A stretch of 43,341 nucleotides of DNA from an uncultured Acidobacteriia bacterium (GCA_903907865.1 CAIVPR010000051.1:1-43341); one strand, 5' to 3'. Numbered from the stretch's first letter, positions 14,906-23,214 are shown. A program made the numbers and translations. The notes: a model not told the origin generated them from the letters alone.

Positions 14906-17003
14906 ACAGCCATTCCGGCCAGCGGTTCTTCAGCGGACCCGTTTTGCGCCCGACGGCGTAGATGCCGTCACCGCGCAGGTTGTGCGAAAGCTTGTAGCGT
15001 TCGAGGAGATGGGTGACCCAGTGGAGCTCGGGGTGAGGCTCTTCGAGGAACTCGCCCGTTTCGAGGGTGACCAGGTCGAAGCCGGAGTCGGTCAGGAGGT
15101 GCTGGATCTCCATCGGGACGTATTCGCGGTTGTGCCGCGCCTCGGCTTCTTCGTCGGCCTTGCGGGGACGGATGTAGGCCGGGAAGAACGCGGGGTGGTA
15201 GCCCAGCAGGATGGCCGAGATGGACCGGCGCGAGCCGATATTGGGCGTCGTCAGGACGAGGTGGCCGCCGGGTTTCAGGATGCGGTTGATTTCGCCCATC
15301 ATGAACATGGGGTCCTCGACGAGGTGTTCGAGGAGTTCGCAGCACATGACGGTGTCGAAGGAACCGTCGGGATAGGGGAAGATGTCCTTCTCGGCGTTGA
15401 AGTGGTCGACTTCGCACTCGAATTCGACGCCGGTGTCGGAGGTGATGTGCTTGTGGTCGACGCGGCCCAGTTCGCCGTAGTAGCAGCCGCGGACGGTGCC
15501 ATAGCCCAGGGTGTGCTGCAGGGCGGGCGTCATTTGCATGTACGCACCCATTTCGAGGATGGACTTCGAGGGGTCGCCGGGGGGCGTGATCTGGAGCGTG
15601 TGGATAAAACGGGAGACGTGTTTCGCGCCGTATTCGCGGCCTTCGGGGGAGAGCCAAGTTTCGAAGACGATAGGGTCGATTTCAGGGGGGGCGGATTCTG
15701 TGGTGGGGACCGGGGATTGTGGGGCTGGCGCCTCGGGTTGTTCGGTTATGGCGGCCTGAAAGGCCTCCGCAGCCAAGAATGGCTGCCCTACAACGGGTTC
15801 TTCCGGAGTTTGAGGTGCTTCCTCTGCCTCGGCCGGGTTTGTTTTATTCTCCACGATCAAACGGGGGGCGGGGACGTCGTGGCCGGCGACTTGGCGCAGG
15901 AAGTCCACGTAGCGGTCGGCCACGGCGGACCAGTCGCATTCCTTCTCCACCCAGGCCTTTGCCCTCGCGCCCATCGCGCGCGCCAAGTCCGGTCTAGATA
16001 CGAGCGTATTCAGGTACTCGAAGATCAGGTCTTCTTCGCCTGCGCCCACCGGCACTTTCAACGCCACTTCGTCCGGCAACTCCGCGAACGATCCGACATT
16101 GCTCACTATCACAGCCTTGCCCAGCCCCATCGCGCGGGTCAGGCTGCCGGAGGTCTCGCCGACGGTCGGGTACCGCAGGTTCAGGACAATGTCACAGGCC
16201 CCGATGTAGTCGACGAATTTTTCGATGGGGACGAAGCCCAAAATGCGGACATGGTCGCGCAGGCCAAGCGTGCGGATCAGCTGGTCCACCGGGAAATCCG
16301 GGTGCGGCTCCCCGACCAGGATCATCTTCACCCTCGGATCCAGTCGCACCAGCCGCCGGAATGCGCGCAACGACTCCGCGATCCGTTTGTACGGCTTCAA
16401 ATACCCGAATGCGCCCACCAGCGGGGTCGATTCGTCCAGCCCGAGCATGAAGCGCGTCGCGAGGCCGTCCGTTTGCGGAATCCAAGCCCCGTGCGGAATC
16501 ACCGCCGACGGGCCGGCGAAACCCTGGGTCCGCGCCTCGGTTTCCACGAAACGGCTATGCGCCACCATACCCTGCGACCCTTCGAGGAGCCGCCTCAGCA
16601 TGGGAACACCGTCGTAGTCGGGGCCAATCTCCAGGCGGCGTACACGTCGGGCGAACTCCAGTGCCTCGGGGCCGCCATTGTGTTCACATTCGGCCACATA
16701 GGCGTCCCAGTTGCCGCGCTTGATGGTTAAGTTGGCAATGAGGTGGTGGAGGTTGGCCTCGTGGAGCACCACCGTACCCGGGTGCTTCAACGCTGTTTCA
16801 TAGACGAAGTCGTGGAACGGGTTGTTGCCGATCTGGTAGAGGGCCGAATCGAACTTCGAGGGGTCGAAGCGCTTGGCGGCGGTATCGAAGACCTCGACAT
16901 CGACGCGCTTGGCCATCTCCTCGACCAAGGCGGCGGAATAATCGGCGATGCCGCTCTTGGAGGGCGGCATGGGGGAAAAGAAAGCGACGCGGAAACGACT
17001 CAG
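14898..17003 (-). CDS. GT4 glycosyltransferase fused to SAM methyltransferase (CTG start)
   Basis: A 701-residue fusion. Residues 1-375 are a GT-B glycosyltransferase: RVAFFSPMPPSKSGIADYS at the N-terminus, TPLVGAFGYLKPYKR, KMILVGEPHPDFPV and GETSGSLTRAMGLGKAVIVS. Residues about 440-690 are a class I methyltransferase: SILEMGAYMQMTPAL, IFPYPDGSFDTVMCCELLEH, ILKPGGHLVLTTPN. Between them is a proline-rich linker with a palindromic-repeat insertion. The first ATG (16970) would cut off the first beta strand. The CTG at 17003 restores MSRFRVAFFSP, overlaps the upstream stop as CTGA and has GGAG eight bases before it, so I take CTG as the start. It may add and methylate a sugar, for example a capping residue before export; that is inference. 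Confidence 0.85.
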   Translation of the reverse strand: MSRFRVAFFSPMPPSKSGIADYSAALVEEMAKRVDVEVFDTAAKRFDPSKFDSALYQIGNNPFHDFVYETALKHPGTVVLHEANLHHLIANLTIKRGNWDAYVAECEHNGGPEALEFARRVRRLEIGPDYDGVPMLRRLLEGSQGMVAHSRFVETEARTQGFAGPSAVIPHGAWIPQTDGLATRFMLGLDESTPLVGAFGYLKPYKRIAESLRAFRRLVRLDPRVKMILVGEPHPDFPVDQLIRTLGLRDHVRILGFVPIEKFVDYIGACDIVLNLRYPTVGETSGSLTRAMGLGKAVIVSNVGSFAELPDEVALKVPVGAGEEDLIFEYLNTLVSRPDLARAMGARAKAWVEKECDWSAVADRYVDFLRQVAGHDVPAPRLIVENKTNPAEAEEAPQTPEEPVVGQPFLAAEAFQAAITEQPEAPAPQSPVPTTESAPPEIDPIVFETWLSPEGREYGAKHVSRFIHTLQITPPGDPSKSILEMGAYMQMTPALQHTLGYGTVRGCYYGELGRVDHKHITSDTGVEFECEVDHFNAEKDIFPYPDGSFDTVMCCELLEHLVEDPMFMMGEINRILKPGGHLVLTTPNIGSRRSISAILLGYHPAFFPAYIRPRKADEEAEARHNREYVPMEIQHLLTDSGFDLVTLETGEFLEEPHPELHWVTHLLERYKLSHNLRGDGIYAVGRKTGPLKNRWPEWLYA
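15744..15791 (-). repeat. REP-like palindromic element inside a coding sequence, copy 2
   Basis: 48 bp related to 7900-7947. On the minus strand the first half folds as GCAGCCA-TTCT-TGGCTGC (seven perfect pairs), and the second as GGCCT-TTC-AGGCC with extra G-C pairs outside. It is translated in frame as VGQPFLAAEAFQAAI in the linker between the glycosyltransferase and methyltransferase domains. A possible third fragment (shared GCGGCCTGAA) is at 17751-17760, at the end of a GT4 gene. Confidence 0.75.
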
Positions 17004-17722
17004 CGGACCAGCTCCATGGTGAACTTGGTGATTTGGGATGCCCCTTGCAACAACGGTACGCGGAACAGAAGCGGTGTCCGGGCGGCGTCGCGGGCAAAGA
17101 GGATTTCGAATTGGCGGCTCGAAGCTGGCCCCTTTACGTTCACCACGACGCGGTCGGTTACCGTTGCTTTCCCGCCGAACTGGATGGTTTCGGGTCCCGT
17201 GTAGGTGATCTGGGTGAAGTACAGGCTGCCGAAGAGCATCTGCTGCGATGGAGCGACACGTCCCTGGCCCAGTTCGCGTCGGGCATAGAAGAGTAGGCCG
17301 AGCGCGTCGCGGGCGCAGTCGGGAACGGGGAATTCGCTCTTGCCGCCGCCGTTCAGTACGGTCTTGCGCGATGCCGTCGCGCTGGCCCGGTCCACTGTAT
17401 CGTTTTCGATCCCCTTGCGGCTGCCGTGCGTGACGTTCTTGGAGAACTCGGAGGAGCAGAAATCGGCGTTCGAGACGCCCTTGTACACATCGTTGACTGC
17501 GTAGCCGGGGATGCCGCCGTCGATCGCCAATTCGAAATTCCAGTCACGCCCGGAGCGGCTTGCGCGCAGGTGGCCGTTGCCGATTTGCTGGCCGGTGGGC
17601 AGGTTGATCCGGTATGTGAGGTCCTCGTTGGTGAACGGGAAGCCGGTCAACTGGGGCTCGATGGCGAAACACGGCGAGCCGGCAAGGATTGCCACCGCTG
17701 CATAGAGGACATTCTTCTTCAT
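17000..17722 (-). CDS. DUF3108 family exported protein
   Basis: A 240-residue protein with a signal peptide (VLYAAVAILAGSPCFA) and the pattern of DUF3108: EDLTYRINLPTGQQIGNGHL at the start, YKGVSNADFCSSEFSK, FPVPDCARDALGLLFYARRE, VTDRVVVNVKGP and FEILFARDAARTPLLFRVPL. The family is periplasmic, of unknown function, and often sits beside glycan genes. It lies nine bases after a GT4 gene, and its stop overlaps the CTG start of the fusion enzyme. A role in handling the exported glycan is inferred from position only. Confidence 0.8.
   Translation of the reverse strand: MKKNVLYAAVAILAGSPCFAIEPQLTGFPFTNEDLTYRINLPTGQQIGNGHLRASRSGRDWNFELAIDGGIPGYAVNDVYKGVSNADFCSSEFSKNVTHGSRKGIENDTVDRASATASRKTVLNGGGKSEFPVPDCARDALGLLFYARRELGQGRVAPSQQMLFGSLYFTQITYTGPETIQFGGKATVTDRVVVNVKGPASSRQFEILFARDAARTPLLFRVPLLQGASQITKFTMELVR
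17012..17015 (-). promoter_or_regulatory. Ribosome site GGAG deciding a CTG start
   Basis: GGAG lies eight bases upstream of the CTG at 17003. No ATG, GTG or TTG in the right frame is near. It supports CTG initiation of the glycosyltransferase-methyltransferase gene by coupling to the preceding stop. Confidence 0.6.
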
Positions 17723-17731
17723 TTGATCCTC

Positions 17732-18898
17732 CTAGGGGTTCCTTGTGATTGCGGCCTGAACGGGCACGGATGTCACACGTCCGGATTCCTCGACCACTTG
17801 CTTGTAGACGTCCAAAGTCGCCTTGGCGCTACGTTGCCAACTGAACAACGATGCCCTTTGGACCGCCAAACGCTCCATGCGACCGCGCAACTCGGAGTCG
17901 CGAAGGATGTCGGCCATGGCCCGGAGCATGGCATCCTCGCTGCGCGGGTCGAAGAGGAGTCCGGCACCGTCAGCGACTTCCGGCATGGCAGAGGTGTCGG
18001 AACAGGCCACCGCTCGTCCGCAGGCCATAGCCTCGATGATCGGGAGCCCGAAGCCTTCGTAGAGCGACGGGAAGATGAAGCAGTCGCAAGCGTTGTAGAG
18101 GCTGACGAGGTCTGCATCGCTGACGAAACCTGCGAAATGGATGCGGTCGGCAACGCCGGAATTCTGGGCGGCCTCGCGGACCTTCGGGGCAAACCAAGTG
18201 TCCTTGCCCACCAGCACCAGCTTGTGGGGAAGTTGGGGGTGTGCTGCGACCAGGTTGGCGAACGCGCCGATCAAGGCGACGTGATTCTTGCGGGGCTGGA
18301 GGTCGCCGACGGTCAGTACGAAAGGTTGCTGGAAGCCGAGGATCTTGCGGGCCGCGGCGACGGCCTTCTCGCGACCGACGACCCGGAAGTCCGAACTGGA
18401 GGCGTTCGGCACCACGTGGATCTTTTCCGACGGGATGTTGTACTCGCGGAGGATCGATTCCTTGGAGAACTCGCTGACCGTGAGAACGGCCGCTGCCTTG
18501 CGGATCGTGTAGGCCACGGTGCATCGGAGCTGGGTCCGGCGACCGAAGGTAAAGTATTCCGGGTGCTGGAGATAGCTCACGTCGTGCACGGTCACTACGA
18601 CGGGCACGTTGCAGAGGACCGGGGCGGTGTACTGGACGTGGAGCAGGTCCACCTTGTCGGTGCGCAGCCGTCCGGGAATGTCCCAGCCGAGCCGCGCATA
18701 GGGACTGGAGGCGACGCGGCGGACATCGAAACGTTCGGGTACGAGGGCTTCGGCGGAGGGCTCGGAGATATAGGCCAGGAAGTCGGAATCGCGGTCGATT
18801 TCGGAAAAAGCCCGCAGGAGATTACGCACGTAGGTTTCGTTCCCCGTGAGGTGTCGACCAAGAGCGTGTGCGTCAACTGCGAAGCGCATCGGACTCAT
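17732..18898 (-). CDS. GT4 family glycosyltransferase (third gene of operon)
   Basis: A 388-residue retaining glycosyltransferase of GT-B fold. MRFAVDAHALGRHLTGNETY is the usual N-terminal loop for this group. The C-terminal nucleotide-sugar site has FVLTVGDLQPRKNHVALIGAF, ADLVSLYNACDCFIFPSLYE and EGFGLPIIEAMACGRAV (the E-x7-E motif). The start ATG at 18898 overlaps the previous stop as ATGA; a second ATG three codons later gives the more usual MRFAVD start. The donor and acceptor sugars cannot be read. Its final codons (VQAAIT) may derive from the palindromic repeat. Confidence 0.9.
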   Translation of the reverse strand: MSPMRFAVDAHALGRHLTGNETYVRNLLRAFSEIDRDSDFLAYISEPSAEALVPERFDVRRVASSPYARLGWDIPGRLRTDKVDLLHVQYTAPVLCNVPVVVTVHDVSYLQHPEYFTFGRRTQLRCTVAYTIRKAAAVLTVSEFSKESILREYNIPSEKIHVVPNASSSDFRVVGREKAVAAARKILGFQQPFVLTVGDLQPRKNHVALIGAFANLVAAHPQLPHKLVLVGKDTWFAPKVREAAQNSGVADRIHFAGFVSDADLVSLYNACDCFIFPSLYEGFGLPIIEAMACGRAVACSDTSAMPEVADGAGLLFDPRSEDAMLRAMADILRDSELRGRMERLAVQRASLFSWQRSAKATLDVYKQVVEESGRVTSVPVQAAITRNP

Positions 18899-20130
18899 AC
18901 AGTATATCGGCTAACTTGTTCGGATCGCGAAACTTGCGGAATCGCATCGAGAGTCCGCCACGCGGCCTCCCACGTGTAATGGGCCTCAAACGTCCGTCGG
19001 CCGGAGCTTCCGAGACGCGACCTTTCCTCAGGTTGCGAGGCAAGCCGGGCGATGTGTTCGGCGAATTGGGCGGGTGCGGACGCGAACAGAATATTGGTTC
19101 CTTCCTGAAGAATCAACCCTTCGGCGGCCAATGGAGTTGCAACTACGGGTCGGGAGGCCGCCCACGCCTCTAAAATCTTGACGCGCGTGCCGCTGCCTGC
19201 GCGCAGAGGTGCCACAACAATATCGGCGGCGGCGATTTCCGCCATGGCGTCTGCCACGTAGCCGCTGGTTTCGATCCCGGATCCTTGGGGCACCATGTGG
19301 CGGATGAACGAATCCCCCCTCCCCACGAGCCGCAACCTCGCGCCCGGCACGCGGCGCTGGACTTCAGGCCAGATTTCAGACGCCAGAAAGCGCACGGCGT
19401 CAATGTTTGGATGGTACTCGAAATTGCCCGAGAATACAATCAAGGGCGTTCCGGCTGGGGACGGACGTGCTGGGACCGGGTTCGTCCATGGTACGGCGTT
19501 CGGGTAGGCCACCACGTTTGCGTCGGGCGCGATTTGGATTGACGCCCGGCGGTCGTTGTCCGAGACTGCCAGCACCAAGGAGTACCGGGGCATCAGCTCC
19601 GCCTCCAGTTTCCGGTAGGCACCGGCGAAGCGGCGGTGGCCCAGCCGGACGAGCCCATTCGAGATGTCACCGCATCGCGCATGCAGAATCGACTCGATGT
19701 TATGCACGTCAAGGACCGTTGTGCTGCAGGCGGCCCGAAGCTGTTCCAGATATGGCGCGCACCAGAAATGTTCGACCACGCCGATGTCGTAGCGCCGGTC
19801 GCCGATGATCCGCCGAATGTCGGGGCCCAGTCCCGCCAAGCGGTCTATGAGCGGAGGAACGCCGAGAAGGGCGCGGCGGGCGTTCCGGAAATAGCGGGCG
19901 GCTACGTCCTTTCGGTGGATCGGCAACCCCACTACCTCTTGGGACCGGACGAGGCTGCGGCCATCCGGGCCGGGGGGGAGGAGGGCTGGCGTCCCGCGGT
20001 CGGAGATCTGGATTAGGTCGACGTCGGCGAAGCTTGCGAAATAGTGGAGAAGTGACGCTGTGCGCATCGCCCCGCCTCCGTGGAGGGGGTAGGGGGGCTC
20101 AGGGGTGAGGAAAAGGACGGAGGGTTTCAG
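18895..20130 (-). CDS. GT4 family glycosyltransferase with CTG start (second gene of operon)
   Basis: A 411-residue glycosyltransferase. The N-terminus KPSVLFLTPEPPYPLHGGG and VFSGNFEYHPNIDAVRFLAS in the second half resemble the sugar transferases associated with PEP-CTERM/exosortase glycan loci (TIGR03087-like, by eye). The acceptor domain has VEHFWCAPYLEQLR and the donor site RLRLVGRGDSFI with EAWAASRPVVATPL. The only start that keeps the first strand is CTG at 20130: it overlaps the preceding stop as CTGA and has GGGAG six bases upstream. The next in-frame ATG comes about 20 residues later and would delete the glycine-rich loop. Its stop overlaps the next gene as ATGA. Confidence 0.87.
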   Translation of the reverse strand: MKPSVLFLTPEPPYPLHGGGAMRTASLLHYFASFADVDLIQISDRGTPALLPPGPDGRSLVRSQEVVGLPIHRKDVAARYFRNARRALLGVPPLIDRLAGLGPDIRRIIGDRRYDIGVVEHFWCAPYLEQLRAACSTTVLDVHNIESILHARCGDISNGLVRLGHRRFAGAYRKLEAELMPRYSLVLAVSDNDRRASIQIAPDANVVAYPNAVPWTNPVPARPSPAGTPLIVFSGNFEYHPNIDAVRFLASEIWPEVQRRVPGARLRLVGRGDSFIRHMVPQGSGIETSGYVADAMAEIAAADIVVAPLRAGSGTRVKILEAWAASRPVVATPLAAEGLILQEGTNILFASAPAQFAEHIARLASQPEERSRLGSSGRRTFEAHYTWEAAWRTLDAIPQVSRSEQVSRYTV

Positions 20131-21188
20131 GCGCGGCTCCCTTTGACAGTGAGCTCGGCGTAGAGGGCTCGGGTTTCGCGGGCGGTCCGCTGCCACGAGA
20201 ATTGGGCGGCGCGTTTCAGGCCCGCAGCGCGGAAGTGTTCGCGCAATTCGGGCTTGGCGGCCAGCGCGATGAGGGCTTCCGCCAGAGCGTGGCCGGCCTG
20301 AGCATGGATGGCCGCGCCACCGGAGACTTCGGTCACAGCGGGGTCGGTTGAGGTGATCACCGGGCAGCCGCATCCCATCGCCTCCAGGACGGGTAGCCCG
20401 AAACCTTCGTAGTGCGTGGGATAGACGAACGCCAAGGCATTGGAATAAAGACCGGGAAGGTCCGCGTCGGGAACTTCCCCAACCAGTCTTAGACCTGCGC
20501 GGGGCGGGATGGGAACAAGATCCGGGCGTCGGCGGCCCACGAGGAGCAGATCGGCACCGGTTTCCGCGCGCGTGGCCGCCCACGCCTCCATAAGAGCCCC
20601 GATGTTCTTGCGCGGCTCCAGTGTCCCCACGTATAAGAAATATGGTGCGGGAGGCGGCTGCATTACGGGCACCGGGCGAAAAAGGGTCGCGGCGGCCAAG
20701 GGGACGGCTCGGACTAGGCTGGGGGCGACGCCAAAGTGGTTGATGACCTCGCGACGGACGGCCTCGCTGACGGTGAGGATGCGCTCGGCGCGGCGGAGAC
20801 GGATGAGCCAGGGTGTGCGGCTGCGGACGCGGTTGGGGCCTGGATGCCACGCGGGGTCCTTCCATGGGGAGAGGTCGTGGATGGTGAGGATGGAGGGAAC
20901 GGGGGGAAGCCAGGGGACTTCGAAGTTGGTGCCGTGGAAGAGCTGGGCTCGCTCGGCTTGGAGGGCTCGGCGGAGGCCAGTGAGCCACCAGCGCTTTCCA
21001 TGTGCCGGCGTGTTCGGGCTGGTCAGGTTGGTTGGATGGCTATCGGGGAGCTCGAAAGGCTGGTCGGAGAGCAGGGAATAGTGATCTTCGGGGAATTCGC
21101 GGGCCAAGGCCAGTGACAATTCGGCGACGTAGCGTTGCAATCCGCCCGAGGTAAGGACCAGCGGCGTGGCGTCTAGGGCGATTCTCAC
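20127..21188 (-). CDS. GT4 family glycosyltransferase (first gene of operon)
   Basis: A 353-residue GT-B enzyme. The start is GTG at 21188, giving MRIALDATPLVLTSGGLQRY, the normal N-terminus for this group. LFHGTNFEVPWLP and ILTIHDLSPWKDPAW mark the acceptor half; YFLYVGTLEPRKNIGALMEA and EGFGLPVLEAMGCGCPV the donor half. The frame is open upstream to 21287, but those codons look non-coding. As the first gene of a run where every junction overlaps or nearly so, it should be closest to the promoter in 21189-21341. Confidence 0.9.
   Translation of the reverse strand: MRIALDATPLVLTSGGLQRYVAELSLALAREFPEDHYSLLSDQPFELPDSHPTNLTSPNTPAHGKRWWLTGLRRALQAERAQLFHGTNFEVPWLPPVPSILTIHDLSPWKDPAWHPGPNRVRSRTPWLIRLRRAERILTVSEAVRREVINHFGVAPSLVRAVPLAAATLFRPVPVMQPPPAPYFLYVGTLEPRKNIGALMEAWAATRAETGADLLLVGRRRPDLVPIPPRAGLRLVGEVPDADLPGLYSNALAFVYPTHYEGFGLPVLEAMGCGCPVITSTDPAVTEVSGGAAIHAQAGHALAEALIALAAKPELREHFRAAGLKRAAQFSWQRTARETRALYAELTVKGSRA
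20137..20141 (-). promoter_or_regulatory. Ribosome site GGGAG deciding a CTG start
   Basis: GGGAG sits six bases before the CTG at 20130, inside the last codons of the preceding glycosyltransferase gene. It supports initiation at CTG with coupling through the CTGA overlap. Confidence 0.6.
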
Positions 21189-21341
21189 CTGCAAAGAATT
21201 AGGATACCGGCTGGCATTGGGCCCCGGCATGACGGAAGGTTCGATGGGGAGGCGGTTCGCGCAAAGGACGCTAAGCAGGGCAGGCAAAGGCCGCCAAGAG
21301 AAAACAAGGCACTTTGGCCGCTAGGCCGATAAGATGGAAGG

Positions 21342-22436
21342 GTGCCAAGGCTGACTGCGGGATCCGTGTTGTTGTTCGCGGCGTCGCTGTCTGTTTGGGC
21401 GCAGTCCAGGCCCGCATTGCCTCCGCCCACTGCCGCAGGGTTTTGGAATGCGGCCGGGGAGTTCGCCGGGGCGTCCAAGTGCGCCGCCTGCCATCCGCAA
21501 CAGGCCGCCAAGTTCGTCGGGAACAGCATGTCGCGGGCCTTGGAGCCGGTTTCGAATTGCAAGATCCTCGCGGGGAACGTCCATTTCACATTCCGCGACG
21601 CGCCTTATTCGTACGAGATCCGGCGGGTCGGGGACAATGTGCTGTACCGGGTGACCGGCGCGGGAGAAACCATGGAGGCTCCGCTGCTCTACGCCTTCGG
21701 CCAGGGCAAGGCGGGTCAGACATACGTGTTCCAGGTGGACGGACAGTTCTACGAATCGCGCGTCAGCTACTACGCCAAGCTGGGCGGGCTGGACCTGACG
21801 GTGGGTGCGATGAACGCCAGTCCGTCGAGTCTCCTGGTGGCTGCCGGGCGGGTGATGTCCGGCAACGAGCCGCGCAACTGCTTTGGCTGCCATACGACGG
21901 GCGCGCGGGTAGGCGGGACGCTCCAGTTGGCGCATTTCGAGACGGGTGTGCAGTGCGAGTCGTGTCACGGTCCGGGCGCGGCCCACGTGGCCGCCGCAAC
22001 TTCCGGAAAGGCCCTCGCGGGGACGATCCGACCGCTGAAAGCCATGGCGCCGCAGGAGAGCGGGGAGTTCTGCGGGGCCTGCCATCGCACATGGGAGACC
22101 GTTATGCTGATGGGGATCAAAGGCATCAACAATGCCCGGTTTCCGGCCTACCGGCTGGCCAACAGCGCTTGTTTCTCGCTCGACGACGCCCGGATTTCCT
22201 GCACGGTCTGCCACGATCCGCATGGTGCGCTGGTCGAGGACGACCGCTACTACGATTCCAAATGCGCCGCTTGCCACAACAAGGGTAACGCCGCTCTGAA
22301 GAAGCAGCTGTGCCCGGTGGGCAAGGAGCGCTGCACGTCGTGCCATATGCAACGAGTGGAACCGGCGGAGGCGCACCATGCGTTTCCCGACCATTGGATC
22401 CGGGTGGTGCGGTCCAAATCCGACTATCCCAATTGA
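21342..22436 (+). CDS. Exported seven-heme c-type cytochrome
   Basis: A 364-residue protein with a signal peptide (VLLFAASLSVWAQ) and seven CxxCH heme sites: histidines at 51, 184, 209, 248, 291, 312 and 335 (CAACH, CFGCH, CESCH, CGACH, CTVCH, CAACH, CTSCH). The C-terminus HHAFPDHWIRV is seen in a common class of multiheme cytochromes related to cytochrome c554 and nitrite reductase-type redox proteins. Between heme 1 and heme 2 is a 130-residue beta-rich segment. The start is GTG at 21342. It probably carries periplasmic electrons; partner unknown. It is divergent from the glycan operon and alone on its strand apart from the cupin gene that follows. Confidence 0.9.
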   Translation: MPRLTAGSVLLFAASLSVWAQSRPALPPPTAAGFWNAAGEFAGASKCAACHPQQAAKFVGNSMSRALEPVSNCKILAGNVHFTFRDAPYSYEIRRVGDNVLYRVTGAGETMEAPLLYAFGQGKAGQTYVFQVDGQFYESRVSYYAKLGGLDLTVGAMNASPSSLLVAAGRVMSGNEPRNCFGCHTTGARVGGTLQLAHFETGVQCESCHGPGAAHVAAATSGKALAGTIRPLKAMAPQESGEFCGACHRTWETVMLMGIKGINNARFPAYRLANSACFSLDDARISCTVCHDPHGALVEDDRYYDSKCAACHNKGNAALKKQLCPVGKERCTSCHMQRVEPAEAHHAFPDHWIRVVRSKSDYPN

Positions 22437-22482
22437 GCTGGCCCCGCCCGACCGGGATCGCTGCGATACGATACGGGCTGGT

Positions 22483-22830
22483 ATGGACCACTACACTTGG
22501 AGCCAAATTCCGCACGAACAGATGAATGACCTGCTGAGTCGGCAGGTGATCCACACGGAGACGATGACGATCTGCCGTCTGCGCCTGCGCAAGGGCGCGG
22601 TGGTGCCGATGCACCAGCATCCGAACGAGCAGGTGACGACGATGGAGTCGGGGTCGCTGCGGTTTGTGGTGGCCGGGGAAGAGGTGGTGGTGCGCGCCGG
22701 GGAGTCGTTGCGGATTCCGCCCAACGCGCCGCACATGGTGGAGACGCTGGAGGATTCTGTGGCGCTGGATTTGTTCGCGCCGCCTCGGCAGGACTGGATC
22801 AGCGGGGACGACGCTTATTTGCGGAAGTAG
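22483..22830 (+). CDS. Small cupin protein
   Basis: A 115-residue single-domain cupin. Motif 1 is GAVVPMHQHPNEQVTTMESG (metal ligands H44, H46 and probably E49) and motif 2 is GESLRIPPNAPHMVE (H84). The ATG at 22483 fits the normal domain start. No substrate can be assigned. The last 15 codons and stop are duplicated 750 bp downstream (23526-23584), beyond a vapBC cassette. Confidence 0.87.
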   Translation: MDHYTWSQIPHEQMNDLLSRQVIHTETMTICRLRLRKGAVVPMHQHPNEQVTTMESGSLRFVVAGEEVVVRAGESLRIPPNAPHMVETLEDSVALDLFAPPRQDWISGDDAYLRK

Positions 22831-22834
22831 TGGC
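22776..22834. repeat. 59-bp direct repeat, copy 1 (cupin 3' end)
   Basis: Matches 23526-23584 at 58 of 59 positions, with 49 identical in a row (22786-22834); the one mismatch is at 22785. It covers the cupin C-terminus and stop, and ends within the stop codon of vapC on the other strand. Confidence 0.95.
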
Positions 22835-23214
22835 TACCAGATCGCTTGCGGATAGTTCAAGCGGATGTCCCGGTCGCGGCTGATCAAGACGGAATTCCGC
22901 ACCTTGGCCTGCGCCACGATGATTCGGTCGAACGGATCCCGAGTCCAATCCAAGCTCAACGCCTCGTGGGCCACGTCAGAAAACGGCAACGAGCATAAGG
23001 ATACCCCGAGCGTCGCGTTCAACGCGGTGTAGATCTCGGCGGCACGGTAGCGGATCTTCCCTGATTCGTGCAGGTACTCGAACTCCATCAGGACCATGGG
23101 GGAAATCAGCAGTTCGCTGCCTTCGATGCGCCGTTTCCCCTCGTCCCCCAGCAGTTCCGCCGCGCCCGCATGGAGGTAAACCGCCGTGTGCGTATCCAGG
23201 TAGATCGTGTTCAC
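22834..23214 (-). CDS. vapC: VapC-like PIN-domain toxin (pair 2)
   Basis: A 126-residue PIN-domain ribonuclease with acids D7 (YLDTHTAV), E44 (LMEFEYL), D93 (TRDPFDRII) and D114 (ISRDRDIR). The start is GTG at 23214, overlapping the antitoxin stop as GTGA. The TA pair fills almost exactly the space between two copies of a 59-bp direct repeat, with the vapC stop codon touching copy 1, which suggests the pair arrived as a cassette. Confidence 0.9.
   Translation of the reverse strand: MNTIYLDTHTAVYLHAGAAELLGDEGKRRIEGSELLISPMVLMEFEYLHESGKIRYRAAEIYTALNATLGVSLCSLPFSDVAHEALSLDWTRDPFDRIIVAQAKVRNSVLISRDRDIRLNYPQAIW

Noticed and set aside
14814-16730. 638-codon plus-strand frame opposite the glycosyltransferase-methyltransferase gene
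   Set aside because: Shadow of a well-supported gene; no recognisable domain and low-complexity composition typical of antisense frames.
17426-18979. 517-codon plus-strand frame opposite DUF3108 and GT4 genes
   Set aside because: It spans two real minus-strand genes and shows no family features.
20131-20988. Long N-terminal extension of the second GT4 gene
   Set aside because: Lies fully within the preceding glycosyltransferase gene in another frame, is rich in R, P and H and has no homologous pattern; the CTG at 20130 is the better start.
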